64,000 nt of DNA from Chitinophagaceae bacterium (lineage in GTDB: Bacteria > Bacteroidota > Bacteroidia > Chitinophagales > Chitinophagaceae), in contig JAFKGR010000002.1 in the NCBI GenBank assembly GCA_017307735.1, positions 372,001-436,000 on the forward strand, written 5' to 3'. Every line of letters starts with the position of its first letter. The first letter of the stretch is position 1. The notes under the pieces are model-generated. The model was not told where the DNA came from. It ran no database searches and saw only the letters and a list, made by a program, of their open reading frames with translations. Shown here in pieces: positions 9,835 to 19,041 of this stretch. Both the position numbers and the translations under genes were made by a program.

Positions 9835-10596
9835 TTACCTATTTTCGAGCCACTGCAAAAAAGTAGTTGTTTTTTCTTTGCCAATCAATAATTTTTCCGG
9901 ACAGGAGACAACAAGATTGACCAGAAGCTTTCTGTCAAAGTAATGTTCCACTTCTTTAATGGCGCTAAAATTAATTAGATATTGTCTGTTCAGCCTGAAA
10001 AATTGTTCATCAGATAACTGTTTTTGAACCTGGTCCAAAGATTGACTCAGGTAGTATTCTTCACCTTCGAAAGTTTTGATACAAGGCGATGTAAATTTTA
10101 TATAAATAAAAGCTATCTGCTCTGTTGGTACCGTTAGATATTTATTGTTTTTGAAAACAAGAAAACTTTTTTTCCCTTCATTCAACCCAATTGCTTTTAG
10201 TAATTCGTCTAAATTGGATTCAATATTCTGCTGAAAAAAATTTTTAAAATTGGCTACCTTTTCGAAAGCTTCTTGCAGTTCTTTTTCTGAGAAAGGCTTT
10301 ACTATATAATCAATGCCGTTGGCCTTTATAGCATCCATTGCGTACTCGCCATAAGCGGTGCAAAATATAATTGGGCAATGTATTTTAACCTCTTTAAATA
10401 TCTCAAAACACAAACCATCTGAAAGCTGAATATCCATAAAGACAAGGTCAGGTTCTTTGTTGTGAGTCAGATAATCAACAGACTTTTCTATACTTTGTAT
10501 CTGAGCCGTTATTTTGGCTTCGGGCTTTAGTTTCCCTATCAGGCTTGCCAGCGATTTTGCTGCTTTAATTTCATCTTCAATTATGATGATATTCAT
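9835..10596 (-). CDS. LytTR-family response regulator
   Basis: This 253-residue protein has an N-terminal receiver domain with acidic residues Glu7, Asp8 and Glu9, phosphoacceptor Asp55 (LVFMDIQ), Thr in FCTAYGEYA and Lys in DYIVKPF. The C-terminal LytTR DNA-binding domain (about 145-253) has HYFDRKLLVNL and FFRLNRQYLINFSAIKEV motifs. It would be phosphorylated by the sensor kinase encoded immediately upstream, whose stop overlaps this start by 20 bp. Target genes are unknown. The TonB-type receptor that starts 660 bp beyond the kinase gene is a candidate by position only. Confidence 0.93.
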   Translation of the reverse strand: MNIIIIEDEIKAAKSLASLIGKLKPEAKITAQIQSIEKSVDYLTHNKEPDLVFMDIQLSDGLCFEIFKEVKIHCPIIFCTAYGEYAMDAIKANGIDYIVKPFSEKELQEAFEKVANFKNFFQQNIESNLDELLKAIGLNEGKKSFLVFKNNKYLTVPTEQIAFIYIKFTSPCIKTFEGEEYYLSQSLDQVQKQLSDEQFFRLNRQYLINFSAIKEVEHYFDRKLLVNLVVSCPEKLLIGKEKTTTFLQWLENR

Positions 10597-11614
10597 AAAT
10601 AACAGGGAGCTTTATGGTAAAAAATGTATCATTGGCAACTACCTCTATCTTTTTATCTAAAAAATGAATGTAGCGATTATTAATGTTTTGAAGTCCTAAT
10701 CCTGTTGATGATTCTGTCACTTTTTTGGGCTGTAGTTTATTTTCAACTATAATAAAATCTTTTTCAGAATACAATGAAATTTCAGAATACAAAGAAATAT
10801 GAAGTGGATGGTCCAATGAGACAATATTATGTTTGATACAGTTCTCAATAAGAAGTTGTAAAGTGAACGGAGGTATAAAGGTGGAATAATGCTTTTGGCT
10901 GATGTTAATCAAAAGGTCAATTCCTTCTTCAAAACGCGCCTTTAACAAGTACATATAAGCATCAAGGATTTTCAATTCATCAGAAAGCCCGATTAAATCC
11001 ATTTTACGGCTTTCAAGAGTAAACCGGTAAATGTCAGAAAGCTTCAGTATAAAATTTACGGCCTGCTTATCGTTGCTTTCTACCATATATTTTAAGGTAT
11101 TCAGACTGTTGAACAAAAAGTGCGGATTCACCTGTTGCTTGAGTAATTCAAATTGCGCCAACAGATTTTCCGATTTTGCCCGTTCCAGTTCTATGCCTAC
11201 CTGCAGATTCAGATAACTTTGATGAAAGAAATTGATGAACATAAAAAAAGTGAGATAGATTAGTATTCCCTTGACCTCAAGCATCAATACATTGGACCAA
11301 AAATCGGGATGCGAAAGCAGATATTGTTGAACGCAAACTAAAACAAACATCAGCATCAATTCAAAAAGCAAACCTTTTATCAATCGCTTAATCAAAAAAT
11401 TATTATCGCCGGACTTTTGCGAAAAAACGGGTAATGTGCGAATATTATAATACCACACTAAAAGTGTAAATAAAAAGAATAAAGCAGACGTGATAAGCGC
11501 TTCATATAGATTAGAACGGATTCCTGCAAATTTGGGAAGAGCAATCAGCACAGCCACAATAAGAGAGCTTAACCAAATTATTTTATTTGAAATCGTGAAG
11601 GTTTTTTTTGTCAT
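10577..11614 (-). CDS. LytS/YehU-type membrane sensor histidine kinase
   Basis: From the ATG at 11614 (MTKKTFTISNK) the product is 345 residues with about four transmembrane helices in the first 150 residues. The His_kinase domain follows, with phosphoacceptor His165 in QQVNPHFLFNSLNTL. The ATPase part ends with SSTGLGLQNINNRY. The frame stays open to 11791, but the extra 59 residues (Cys- and Phe-rich) do not resemble the family, so the internal ATG is preferred. It lacks a large sensor domain, typical of the Bacteroidota LytS group. It forms an operon with the LytTR regulator. Confidence 0.9.
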   Translation of the reverse strand: MTKKTFTISNKIIWLSSLIVAVLIALPKFAGIRSNLYEALITSALFFLFTLLVWYYNIRTLPVFSQKSGDNNFLIKRLIKGLLFELMLMFVLVCVQQYLLSHPDFWSNVLMLEVKGILIYLTFFMFINFFHQSYLNLQVGIELERAKSENLLAQFELLKQQVNPHFLFNSLNTLKYMVESNDKQAVNFILKLSDIYRFTLESRKMDLIGLSDELKILDAYMYLLKARFEEGIDLLINISQKHYSTFIPPFTLQLLIENCIKHNIVSLDHPLHISLYSEISLYSEKDFIIVENKLQPKKVTESSTGLGLQNINNRYIHFLDKKIEVVANDTFFTIKLPVIYEYHHN

Positions 11615-11884
11615 ATTCCGAAGGATGAATGGTTTTATTTTCGAAAAATTTCCGGAACAATTAATTGAAAGTGTGCATTCCAATTTTAAGGCAAAGTTAC
11701 TCAAGTAACGAAGTACCGAAATAATTATTCGGTAAAACGGACAATATGTGGTTTGGAATGGACATTTGAAGGATTTGCTATTTTCTACCATTCAACTTTT
11801 GTATGGCGGAATTAACTTCCCTCTTGTAACGCAAGGTTATAGTTCATGAGTTTAGCGTTCGGTCAACGCTTTTAATTTAAGAAA

Positions 11885-12095
11885 AGAATGTCACCCGTTC
11901 CGGGTTTTAGGGCATTTCAATTTTGATGTTCTATAATAATATCATCCCTTCGGGATTGGAACAAAGATTCGGATGGTATTTTTGTCTTCCAACTTAATAA
12001 TCATATCACCCTTCCAGGGTTTTAATACCGAAGGGATGACATGATTATAGCTCAAATATAATCCTGCTCACAACCCCGAAGGGGTGACACTAAAA
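11885..12095. repeat. Cluster of short palindromic CCCTTCGGG-type repeats
   Basis: The gene-free stretch 11615-12247 holds several related hairpin units: TCACCCGTTCCGGGTT (about 11891-11906), TCATCCCTTCGGGATT (11943-11958), TCACCCTTCCAGGGTT (12006-12021), CCGAAGGGATGA (12028-12039) and AACCCCGAAGGGGTGAC (about 12073-12089). They occur in both orientations with diverged arms. Such CCC-TTCG-GGG palindromes are scattered in intergenic regions of many Bacteroidota. No gene is seen in this stretch apart from these. Confidence 0.65.
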
Positions 12096-12247
12096 TAATG
12101 TGGTTCGTAGATGTGAACCACACAGCAGTAAACAAACAAATATCCGCTTTTCATAATTGTTGCCCCTTTCGATTTCGACATGCCTGCTTCAACTACGATT
12201 TCGACTAATTGAACAACTTTCGAATCAAATGTTCTTCCCTGCACAGG

Positions 12248-12255
12248 TAATTTTG
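12248..12255 (+). promoter_or_regulatory. -7 promoter box (TAATTTTG)
   Basis: TAATTTTG matches the Bacteroidota -7 consensus TAnnTTTG and lies 21 bp before the start of the TonB-type receptor. No clear TTTG-like -33 box is seen at the proper distance, so this is a suggestion. Confidence 0.4.
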
Positions 12256-12275
12256 TTCCGGTAATTATTTAAGAT

Positions 12276-14744
12276 ATGAAAAAGATAACAGGGTTATTGG
12301 TTGGTTTGTATATTCTTCCGTCAATCATTTTTGCACAACAGGTACAACAAGAAGGTAACAGCCATGGTGAAACGCAAAATCACCAGGTAACCGGAAGAGT
12401 ATTGGATGGTACTACTAACAAAGGAATAGGCTTTGCAACGATAGAAGTATTACATGATAAAGATTCAAGTGTTTTAGCCGGTGTACTCTCAAAAGATAAT
12501 GGCGATTTTACTATTGACGCGATTCCATCAGGAAGATTTATCCTGCGCATTAATTATATTAGCCTCACTACGGTTTATCATTCCTTCATTCTCACATCAA
12601 AAGATTTAGGCGTGGACATTGGTAATTTCAAGCTCTATTCCAATGTAGTTGCTCTGCAAGGTGTAACCATAACCGGCGCCGCGCCGGTTTATTCCACGAA
12701 CTTCGATAAAAAAGTATTTAACGCTTCAAAAAGCCTCGTCAGTTCAGGAGGCGATGCCACGGATGTTTTAAAACAAATACCGTTAGTGAATATAGACATT
12801 GATGGCAATGTAACGATTAGAAACGGTACGCCAAAAATTTACATTGATGGCAAACAAACTACATTAACATTGGATCAGATCCCTGCTGAAAGTATTGATA
12901 AAGTTGAAGTGATTACCAATCCTTCTGCAAAGTATGATGCAGAGGGATTATCCGGGATCATCAATATTTTGCTGAAGAAAAGTCGAAAACCGGGCATAAA
13001 CGGTTCGCTGCGTGGAGGTGCAGATACTTATGGCGGTTATAACATTGGCGCTGATCTAAGTGTTTATAAAAATCCATTTAATTTTACGGCGGGCTTCTTC
13101 TGGCATCCGCGCAATAAGCCAACCACACAGTCCCTGACGCGCCATAACATTGCAGGAAACAACTGGCTGCAACAAACCGGTGATGGACAACGAACAGGCC
13201 ACTTTAAGATGGGGCAATTTGGAATTGATTATTTTTTAAATAACAGGAACACCATTTCATTTAATGGACAAGTTGGCCGCGGAGACTATCTGACAACCGG
13301 AACAGTCAGAAATAATTTTTTGGATGACTTCCTCACTGTAGATTCCGGCACCGACAGGAACACTGCTAACAGAAGCTTTTTTCTTTTCCATTCCGGAGAC
13401 CTCAGCTATAAACATACTTTTAAAAAAGAAGGGCAAAACCTGTCTGTAGATTTTAATTTGCAAAATTATTCTGATGGTATTAATGGAAATTTTCAAACGC
13501 AGTTTTTCGATAAAAACGGTACTCTCAAACCGGGTGCTTTCCTGCAAACCAATACCACCAATGGAAAAAACAGTTATTTTACAGCACAGGTGGATTATGT
13601 AAATCCGTTTACAAAAAAATCAAAACTGGAAACCGGATTGAAAACCACGCATCGCGACTATAGCAGTGCCTATAATGTTTTTGACCTGGATTCAAGCGGT
13701 TATGTTTTTAATAATTACCTGTCCAGCGATTATACTTTCAATGAAAATATTTATGCTGCTTATGCACAGTTTTCCAGTCAATGGAATAAATTAGGTTACG
13801 AATTGGGCTTGCGGGCAGAACAGTATAGTTATAATGGCGCCATCCCCGGTAAATCGCTTGTGTTCGAACCAACAAGTGATAAGCCCGGTTTGTTTCCCAG
13901 CGCTTTTCTTACTTATAAATTCAATGACAAGAACCAATTGCAGGTGAATTACAGCAGGCGGGTGGATAGGCCCGATTTCAGGCAACTGATTCCTTATATT
14001 GATTTTACTGATCCGCAAAACCTAACCAAAGGGAATCCTGATTTAAAACCTCAATACACCAACTCATTTGAATTATCATACAAAAAAAATTTCAGTAAAG
14101 GCAGCAACTTCATGACCACTTTTTATTTCAGGAATATCGCTGATGAGATTACTAATTATACAGAGCCTTTCAATAATTCCAGGGATACGCTGATTAGTTA
14201 TTCCATCAACGCGAATACCAATAATTCTTATGGTGCGGAATTTACCTTGTATTCCCCGATAGTAAAATGGTGGAATATTACCGCTAATGTGAACCTGTTT
14301 CAATCCAATATTTCTGCAAATATCAACTCTGTATCGTTTGCTAACAGTAAACTCAATTGGTTTGCAAAGATCAATTCGAATATGAAATTACCGTCTCATT
14401 TCAGTGTGCAAATAGATGCAAATTACAATTCACCTATAGCAATCCCACAGGGAACTATGGCTCAATTTGGTTATGTAAATCTTAGTTTGAAAAAAGATTT
14501 TCTGAAAAAGAAAAATGCTTCAGTTACCCTTATTCTTTTAGATGCTTTTAACACGCTTGAAAAAGAGACCAACACGCAGACCCCGAATGTATATACCCAA
14601 AGAAGTATCGAAAAAAAAGCATCCCGTTTTTTGAGACTTAATTTCACCTACAATTTTGGGAAAGAGAATTTCCAGATATTCCATCGCAAAGGAAATAAAT
14701 CAAATCAGCAAATTGAACAGGATTTGGCGCCTGAAAAGGAATAA
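12276..14744 (+). CDS. TonB-dependent receptor-like outer-membrane beta-barrel protein
   Basis: This 822-residue protein has a signal peptide (ending near IIFAQQ), a CarbopepD_reg-like beta-sandwich domain at about 35-120 (VTGRVLDGTTNKGIGFATIEV) and a plug-like domain at about 140-235 (DVLKQIPLVNIDIDGNVTIRN, VEVITNPSAKYDAEGLSGIINI). A large beta-barrel follows with many alternating aromatic strands to the end. It belongs to the outer-membrane beta-barrel family 14-like group common in Bacteroidota, which lacks a SusD partner. Substrate is unknown. No SusD gene is adjacent. The stop is directly followed by an unrelated dehydrogenase scrap, so the 3' side has been rearranged. Confidence 0.9.
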   Translation: MKKITGLLVGLYILPSIIFAQQVQQEGNSHGETQNHQVTGRVLDGTTNKGIGFATIEVLHDKDSSVLAGVLSKDNGDFTIDAIPSGRFILRINYISLTTVYHSFILTSKDLGVDIGNFKLYSNVVALQGVTITGAAPVYSTNFDKKVFNASKSLVSSGGDATDVLKQIPLVNIDIDGNVTIRNGTPKIYIDGKQTTLTLDQIPAESIDKVEVITNPSAKYDAEGLSGIINILLKKSRKPGINGSLRGGADTYGGYNIGADLSVYKNPFNFTAGFFWHPRNKPTTQSLTRHNIAGNNWLQQTGDGQRTGHFKMGQFGIDYFLNNRNTISFNGQVGRGDYLTTGTVRNNFLDDFLTVDSGTDRNTANRSFFLFHSGDLSYKHTFKKEGQNLSVDFNLQNYSDGINGNFQTQFFDKNGTLKPGAFLQTNTTNGKNSYFTAQVDYVNPFTKKSKLETGLKTTHRDYSSAYNVFDLDSSGYVFNNYLSSDYTFNENIYAAYAQFSSQWNKLGYELGLRAEQYSYNGAIPGKSLVFEPTSDKPGLFPSAFLTYKFNDKNQLQVNYSRRVDRPDFRQLIPYIDFTDPQNLTKGNPDLKPQYTNSFELSYKKNFSKGSNFMTTFYFRNIADEITNYTEPFNNSRDTLISYSINANTNNSYGAEFTLYSPIVKWWNITANVNLFQSNISANINSVSFANSKLNWFAKINSNMKLPSHFSVQIDANYNSPIAIPQGTMAQFGYVNLSLKKDFLKKKNASVTLILLDAFNTLEKETNTQTPNVYTQRSIEKKASRFLRLNFTYNFGKENFQIFHRKGNKSNQQIEQDLAPEKE

Positions 14745-14822
14745 GTAATCATCATTACAGGTGCAAGCAGTGGAATGGGAGAAGTCGCTGCAAAGCATCT
14801 TTCTGAACTCAGCGCTACTGTA
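14745..14822 (+). pseudogene. 26-codon fragment of a short-chain dehydrogenase (SDR)
   Basis: Immediately after the receptor's stop, the frame reads VIIITGASSGMGEVAAKHL and then SELSATV. This is the Rossmann nucleotide-binding start of an SDR enzyme, with the TGxxxGxG motif. Nothing of the rest of the enzyme follows, and no start codon precedes it. Directly beyond lies copy 3 of the four-copy repeat. It is a remnant left by a deletion or recombination. Confidence 0.75.
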
Positions 14823-14840
14823 AATTTCTTCGTATTTTTC

Positions 14841-14884
14841 GCCTGGATGTTATATCAATTACGGATATATCTACCATTACCGCT
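14841..14884 (+). promoter_or_regulatory. Copy 3 of four-copy repeat, with a 3-bp deletion
   Basis: GCCTGGATGTTATAT is followed by ATTACGGAT (14858-14866) and ATTACCGCT (14876-14884). Compared with the other copies AAT is missing after CTACC, so the half-sites are 18 bp apart instead of 21. The rest of 14823-15132 shows no gene. Confidence 0.5.
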
Positions 14885-15132
14885 GTTTTTCCGGTTAATC
14901 ATTATCTTGACAGTCAGCAATTCAATTTCTGCAGGTTAATTTTCGAACCACAGTAAAGCAACATTTATTGATGATTTTGATTCAGGGTTTCTTGCTTAAA
15001 TTCCTTAATTTGTTCTTCTTATATTTATTAAATTGTATGATAGATAATATTGGATTTATAACCACCTATAAAACGAAACAGTGAAGTTGGAATCCGTCCA
15101 ACTTGAAAGAAATATTTACGTGTTCAACGATT

Positions 15133-16044
15133 ATGAGTATGAATGAAATTGAAATATATAAAACGCCCGATGGCGGTACAGAGGTTGAAGTGAAATTCGA
15201 AAAAGAAACGGTTTGGTTAAACCAGGCTCAGATAGCAGAATTGTTTCAAAGAGACCGGACGGTGATTACAAAGCACATCAATAACGCTTTTAAGGAGGGG
15301 GAATTGGATGAAAAACTGGTTAGTGCAAATTTTGCACATACCACAAAACATGGCGCTGTAAAAGGGAAAACCCAGCAGTCGGAGGTGAAATACTATAATC
15401 TTGATGTTATCATATCCGTTGGGTATCGCGTAAAATCCAAACGGGGCACACAATTCAGGCAGTGGGCAACTCAGAAATTAAAGGAGATTTTGCTACAAGG
15501 ATACTCACTTAATGAAAAAAAACTGAAACAACTGTTGCATAATTTGCAACAGTTGGAAGTAGCCGTAAAAACAATTCAGGCTGCCAGTAGTTCAGAAGGG
15601 CTCCAACTTCCGGAAGCAAAAGGCCTCCTGGAAATTCTGGGCAACTACACCAAAAGCTTTATCCTGCTTAACCAATATGACGGTCATAATTTACCAGTTG
15701 GAAAACTAAATGAAAACATCACTTACGAGATAAAGTACGAAGAAGCAAAAGCGGCTATCACAGAATTGAAGAAACAATTAGTAGCAAAAAAAGAAGCCGC
15801 TGCAATTTTTGGCAATGAAAAAGATGAAGGATTTAAAAGTTCATTACAAAGCATTATACAACCGTTTGGCGGGCAATATGTGTATCCAACCATTGAAGAA
15901 CAAGCGGCGCACCTGCTTTACTTCGTCATTAAAAATCATTCTTTCACAGATGGCAACAAGAGAATCGGTTCATTTCTTTTTGTATGGTTTTTAGAAAAGA
16001 ATAAGCACCGGTTCAAGAATGAATTGAAGCATGAACCCGCCTGA
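15133..16044 (+). CDS. RhuM-Fic (virulence RhuM/Fic-DOC) protein, short C-terminus
   Basis: From the ATG at 15133 (15139 is an alternative) the product is 303 residues. The N-terminal ~130 residues form the RhuM DNA-binding-like domain (VWLNQAQIAELFQRDRTVITKH, FRQWATQKLKEIL). A helical linker follows, then a Fic domain with the complete motif HSFTDGNKRIG at 269-279, which supports AMP-transferase activity. The product stops about 24 residues after the motif, where family members usually run on through another helix, so the end appears truncated. The carboxylesterase stop lies 22 bp beyond. The family is common on mobile islands and may act as toxin-like or phage-defence protein. Confidence 0.85.
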   Translation: MSMNEIEIYKTPDGGTEVEVKFEKETVWLNQAQIAELFQRDRTVITKHINNAFKEGELDEKLVSANFAHTTKHGAVKGKTQQSEVKYYNLDVIISVGYRVKSKRGTQFRQWATQKLKEILLQGYSLNEKKLKQLLHNLQQLEVAVKTIQAASSSEGLQLPEAKGLLEILGNYTKSFILLNQYDGHNLPVGKLNENITYEIKYEEAKAAITELKKQLVAKKEAAAIFGNEKDEGFKSSLQSIIQPFGGQYVYPTIEEQAAHLLYFVIKNHSFTDGNKRIGSFLFVWFLEKNKHRFKNELKHEPA

Positions 16045-16065
16045 GCAATTAAGTAATATTTCCTA

Positions 16066-17670
16066 TTACTTAAGCAACATCCCGGCTGCCTTCTCCATCA
16101 CGTCCAATCTTGCTTTCCTCGGATCAGGTTCACCTACTGCCGAGCCATTGGGTTTAATATCGAGAATCTCATTTTTTTTAGGGTCGTAAACGGGCCATTC
16201 AGGCAGTCCCTTTCCATTAGGATTTCCGGTTTTCGCAAAATTTGCCCAATAGGTGTTCATCATCCTGGCAACGCTGCTGTTTTTAGGGGCAATTATGGAT
16301 CCATTCCGGCTTCTGAGATTGTCGAAAACATAACCGATTTCGGATCCATGTGCTGCACCAAACCTCATCCATTGTTGTGCCGAAGGGGAAACATAAGAAA
16401 ATAGATATATGTAGGCAGGTTCGCCGCTTGCAACAAATGCCCTCGCAGTGAACCTGGCAGGCTCCGCCCAAACTCTGTCCGTATTTACCAGTGTTAATAT
16501 TTTAGCAAACTCAACACTATCGCCCGCATCATACACTTTTTTTGCTTCGTCTTTCATGCTTCCAAAAAGATTGAATAATTCATCTTTTGAACGTGCATTT
16601 ACGAAGCCGGCCGGTACTTCTGCACTGTTATTGCCAATGATGATTGAAACTTCATTTTCTCTTCCGGCATTATATGCACTTTGTGCCGTTTCTACAACCA
16701 GTTTACCGTCTAAAATAGGACCGGAATAAATAGGTGCACCGCCCTGACCATCAGTTTCCTGGCCTCCATCAACAATTTGCACTACGCTTAAAGCTCGAAG
16801 CTTTGCCAATGCGGCTGCATCCGTTCCTTCAATTCCATGCTTTCTTGCGAAGTTTACACCAATTGTTTCCGCAGAGACAGGGTAATACGAATCCGCATTT
16901 TCTTTATTGATTGGACGACCGGTTAAAACTCCATCACGACCACCCCCAGATTCAATTATTGCCTTTTGAAACAAACCTTTAGCAGAAGGAATGGTAATGA
17001 GTGACTGCACCGAAACGCCACCAGCAGATTCTCCAAAAATGGTAATGTTATTTGGGTCGCCTCCAAATGCATTGATATTCTTTTGCACCCATTGAAGAGC
17101 GGCAATCTGGTCCATGTAAGCATAATTGCCTTTGGGTTCTTCCGGGTGTTCTTTACTTAAAGCAGGAAATGCGAAGAAACCGAGCCGTCCAAGCCGGTAG
17201 TTAAAAGTTACCAGGATGACGCCTTGTTTAGCAAATTGCACACCAGAAAAGTCAGGCTGGGAGCCACTTCCAAATACAAAAGCACCGCCGTGAATCCATA
17301 CCATAACCGGCAACTTCGAATTAGCTGAAGCGCTGGCAGGTTGCCATAAATTGAGGAACAAACAATCTTCGGAAGAACCTGTTGCAATCGAATCTCTTTG
17401 TCTAAAGTTTGCCTGCGCACATTCTGTGCAGAAGTTAGTTGCATCACGAACTCCCGTCCATGCTTTTACAGGCTGGGGCGGCCGCCAACGATATTCACCT
17501 ACTGGCGCAGCAGCGTAGGGAATTCCCTTGAAGCTGGTAACGCTTCCTTCAGTAACGCCTCGAACGTCACCGGAAATAGTGTGAACAATTGGTTCCCCGG
17601 TAGAATTATTTTGCTGAGCTTGCAAACAATAAGCAATGAACAACGTAAATCCAAATACTAATTTTTTCAT
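16066..17670 (-). CDS. Secreted type-B carboxylesterase
   Basis: This 534-residue alpha/beta hydrolase of the carboxylesterase type-B family has a signal peptide ending near LQAQQ, so it is periplasmic or exported. It carries the [11 protein letters not shown] signature and the oxyanion loop WIHGGAF. Nucleophile Ser215 sits in FGESAGG and the catalytic His lies in [11 protein letters not shown]. The acid residue is expected in the C-terminal half. It hydrolyses carboxylic esters; the natural substrate is unknown. It is divergent from the AraC gene, with repeat copy 4 in between, which suggests AraC control. Confidence 0.92.
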   Translation of the reverse strand: MKKLVFGFTLFIAYCLQAQQNNSTGEPIVHTISGDVRGVTEGSVTSFKGIPYAAAPVGEYRWRPPQPVKAWTGVRDATNFCTECAQANFRQRDSIATGSSEDCLFLNLWQPASASANSKLPVMVWIHGGAFVFGSGSQPDFSGVQFAKQGVILVTFNYRLGRLGFFAFPALSKEHPEEPKGNYAYMDQIAALQWVQKNINAFGGDPNNITIFGESAGGVSVQSLITIPSAKGLFQKAIIESGGGRDGVLTGRPINKENADSYYPVSAETIGVNFARKHGIEGTDAAALAKLRALSVVQIVDGGQETDGQGGAPIYSGPILDGKLVVETAQSAYNAGRENEVSIIIGNNSAEVPAGFVNARSKDELFNLFGSMKDEAKKVYDAGDSVEFAKILTLVNTDRVWAEPARFTARAFVASGEPAYIYLFSYVSPSAQQWMRFGAAHGSEIGYVFDNLRSRNGSIIAPKNSSVARMMNTYWANFAKTGNPNGKGLPEWPVYDPKKNEILDIKPNGSAVGEPDPRKARLDVMEKAAGMLLK

Positions 17671-17752
17671 GGTGCAAGCTTTATCTGTTATTATTATTTA
17701 GAAGTGCAAATTTTTTAATTACCTGATGTGATAAAGGTCTTTACATTTTGCT

Positions 17753-17799
17753 GCCTGGATGTTATACAGATTCCGGTTTTCTCTACCAATATTGCTGAT
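17753..17799 (+). promoter_or_regulatory. Copy 4 of four-copy 47-bp repeat, possible AraC operator
   Basis: It contains ATTCCGGTT (17770-17778) and ATTGCTGAT (17791-17799) at 21-bp phasing around TACCAAT. It sits in the divergent region between the carboxylesterase and araC, 38 bp upstream of a TAATTTTG box. The AAAGGTC block at 17733-17739 has the same spacing as at copy 1. Divergent placement next to an AraC gene is the best argument that this is its operator. Confidence 0.6.
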
Positions 17800-17836
17800 G
17801 TGGGAGCATTCATCAATGAAGGAAGAATTAAAATGG

Positions 17837-17844
17837 TAATTTTG
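17837..17844 (+). promoter_or_regulatory. -7 promoter box for araC (TAATTTTG)
   Basis: TAATTTTG matches the Bacteroidota -7 consensus and lies 22 bp before the araC ATG at 17866. Repeat copy 4 ends 38 bp upstream, a suitable distance for activation or autoregulation. Confidence 0.45.
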
Positions 17845-17865
17845 AAATAGATAAAATATAGCGCC

Positions 17866-18765
17866 ATGGATAACATGAGAAGGTTTGAAACGATCAATGA
17901 TTACAACGTATTCAACAACAATGAAACATTACATCCGCTGGTGAGTGTTGTTGACTTATCGAAAGCAAATCCCCGCTCTGGTTCGCGGATGTATTTTGGG
18001 TTTTATACGATCTTTTTAAAAGATGTAAAATGTGGCGATTTAGTTTATGGCCGCCATACTTATGATTACCAGGAAGGCACATTGGTTTTTCTTGCACCAG
18101 GCCAGGTTGCTGGTGTTAACAGCAATGGAGAAACCTACCAACCAAAAGGGTATGCGCTGATTTTTCATCCGGATCTGATTCATGGCACTTCACTTGGAAA
18201 ACATATACAGGATTACACATTCTTTAGTTATCAATTCAATGAAGCACTTCATTTATCAGAACGTGAGAGAAAAATTGTTTTGGATTGTTTTTCAAAAATT
18301 GCGTATGAATTGGAACATGCTATTGATAACCATAGCAAAAGATTGATAGTATCTAACATTGAGCTTTTCCTCGAATATTGCACTCGTTTTTACGACCGCC
18401 AGTTTATTACCCGCGATACGGTCCTGAAAGGAATTTTAGAAAAGTTCGAAAATTTATTGAATGAATATTTCCTGTCAGACAAACCACAGGCAATTGGCTT
18501 GCCTTCTGTAGCTTATTGTGCAGGTGAATTGAATTTATCTGCAAGTTATTTTGGCGACCTGGTAAAAAAAGAAACCGGCAAAACCGCGCAGGAATATATA
18601 CAAGCAAAAGTGATTGATGTCGCGAAAGAAAGAATATTTGATTACAATAAGTCGGTTAGTGAAATTGCATACGAATTAGGTTTTAAATATCCGCAGCATT
18701 TTACACGTTTGTTTAAGCAACGGGTAGGGGAATCGCCGAATGAATACCGAAGCTCCCAAAATTAA
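17866..18765 (+). CDS. AraC-family transcriptional regulator
   Basis: This 299-residue protein has an N-terminal cupin-like ligand domain (about 1-180, with YDYQEGTLVFLAPGQV) and two C-terminal helix-turn-helix units of the AraC type (LNLSASYFGDLVKKETGKTAQEY shortened here, and SEIAYELGFKYPQHFTRLF). In Bacteroidota such regulators often stand beside SDR and aldo/keto reductase genes. Here the aldo/keto reductase, an SDR scrap and the carboxylesterase are in the same 15 kb. It probably binds the repeat at 17753-17799 and, by extension, its copies. Effector is unknown. Confidence 0.92.
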   Translation: MDNMRRFETINDYNVFNNNETLHPLVSVVDLSKANPRSGSRMYFGFYTIFLKDVKCGDLVYGRHTYDYQEGTLVFLAPGQVAGVNSNGETYQPKGYALIFHPDLIHGTSLGKHIQDYTFFSYQFNEALHLSERERKIVLDCFSKIAYELEHAIDNHSKRLIVSNIELFLEYCTRFYDRQFITRDTVLKGILEKFENLLNEYFLSDKPQAIGLPSVAYCAGELNLSASYFGDLVKKETGKTAQEYIQAKVIDVAKERIFDYNKSVSEIAYELGFKYPQHFTRLFKQRVGESPNEYRSSQN

Positions 18766-18856
18766 CAGTTATATTCTTTTAGAAAGTCACACTGAAGTAA
18801 TATGAAGCAGTGAAACACTATAACGTAGCTAAGTTTTTATCTATTATAATATTTAG

Positions 18857-18882
18857 CCGAAGATTTTTTCTTCGGTTTTTTT
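18857..18882 (+). terminator. Rho-independent terminator after araC
   Basis: CCGAAGA (18857-18863), a TTTTT loop and TCTTCGG (18869-18875) form a 7-bp stem followed by a run of T. It lies about 90 bp after the araC stop. It marks the left limit of the element-like DNA that follows. Confidence 0.8.
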
Positions 18883-19041
18883 ATTTTTTAAGGCATGTCC
18901 CTTCGGGCCGGGTCATTTCAGGGTACGCTTCGCTTCCGTCCCGATTGCTTCGCGACCGGCTCGTTTCCTCGCCGCCTTCCATCCCCCTCATGCTTCCCTG
19001 TAAAAGTTACTAAAAAGCTCGATGAGCTAAAATGACAACCA

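Noticed and set aside
3308..17799. The four-copy 47-bp repeat as a CRISPR or insertion sequence
   Set aside because: Copies are kilobases apart, no terminal inverted repeats or transposase are linked to them, and no cas gene is present.
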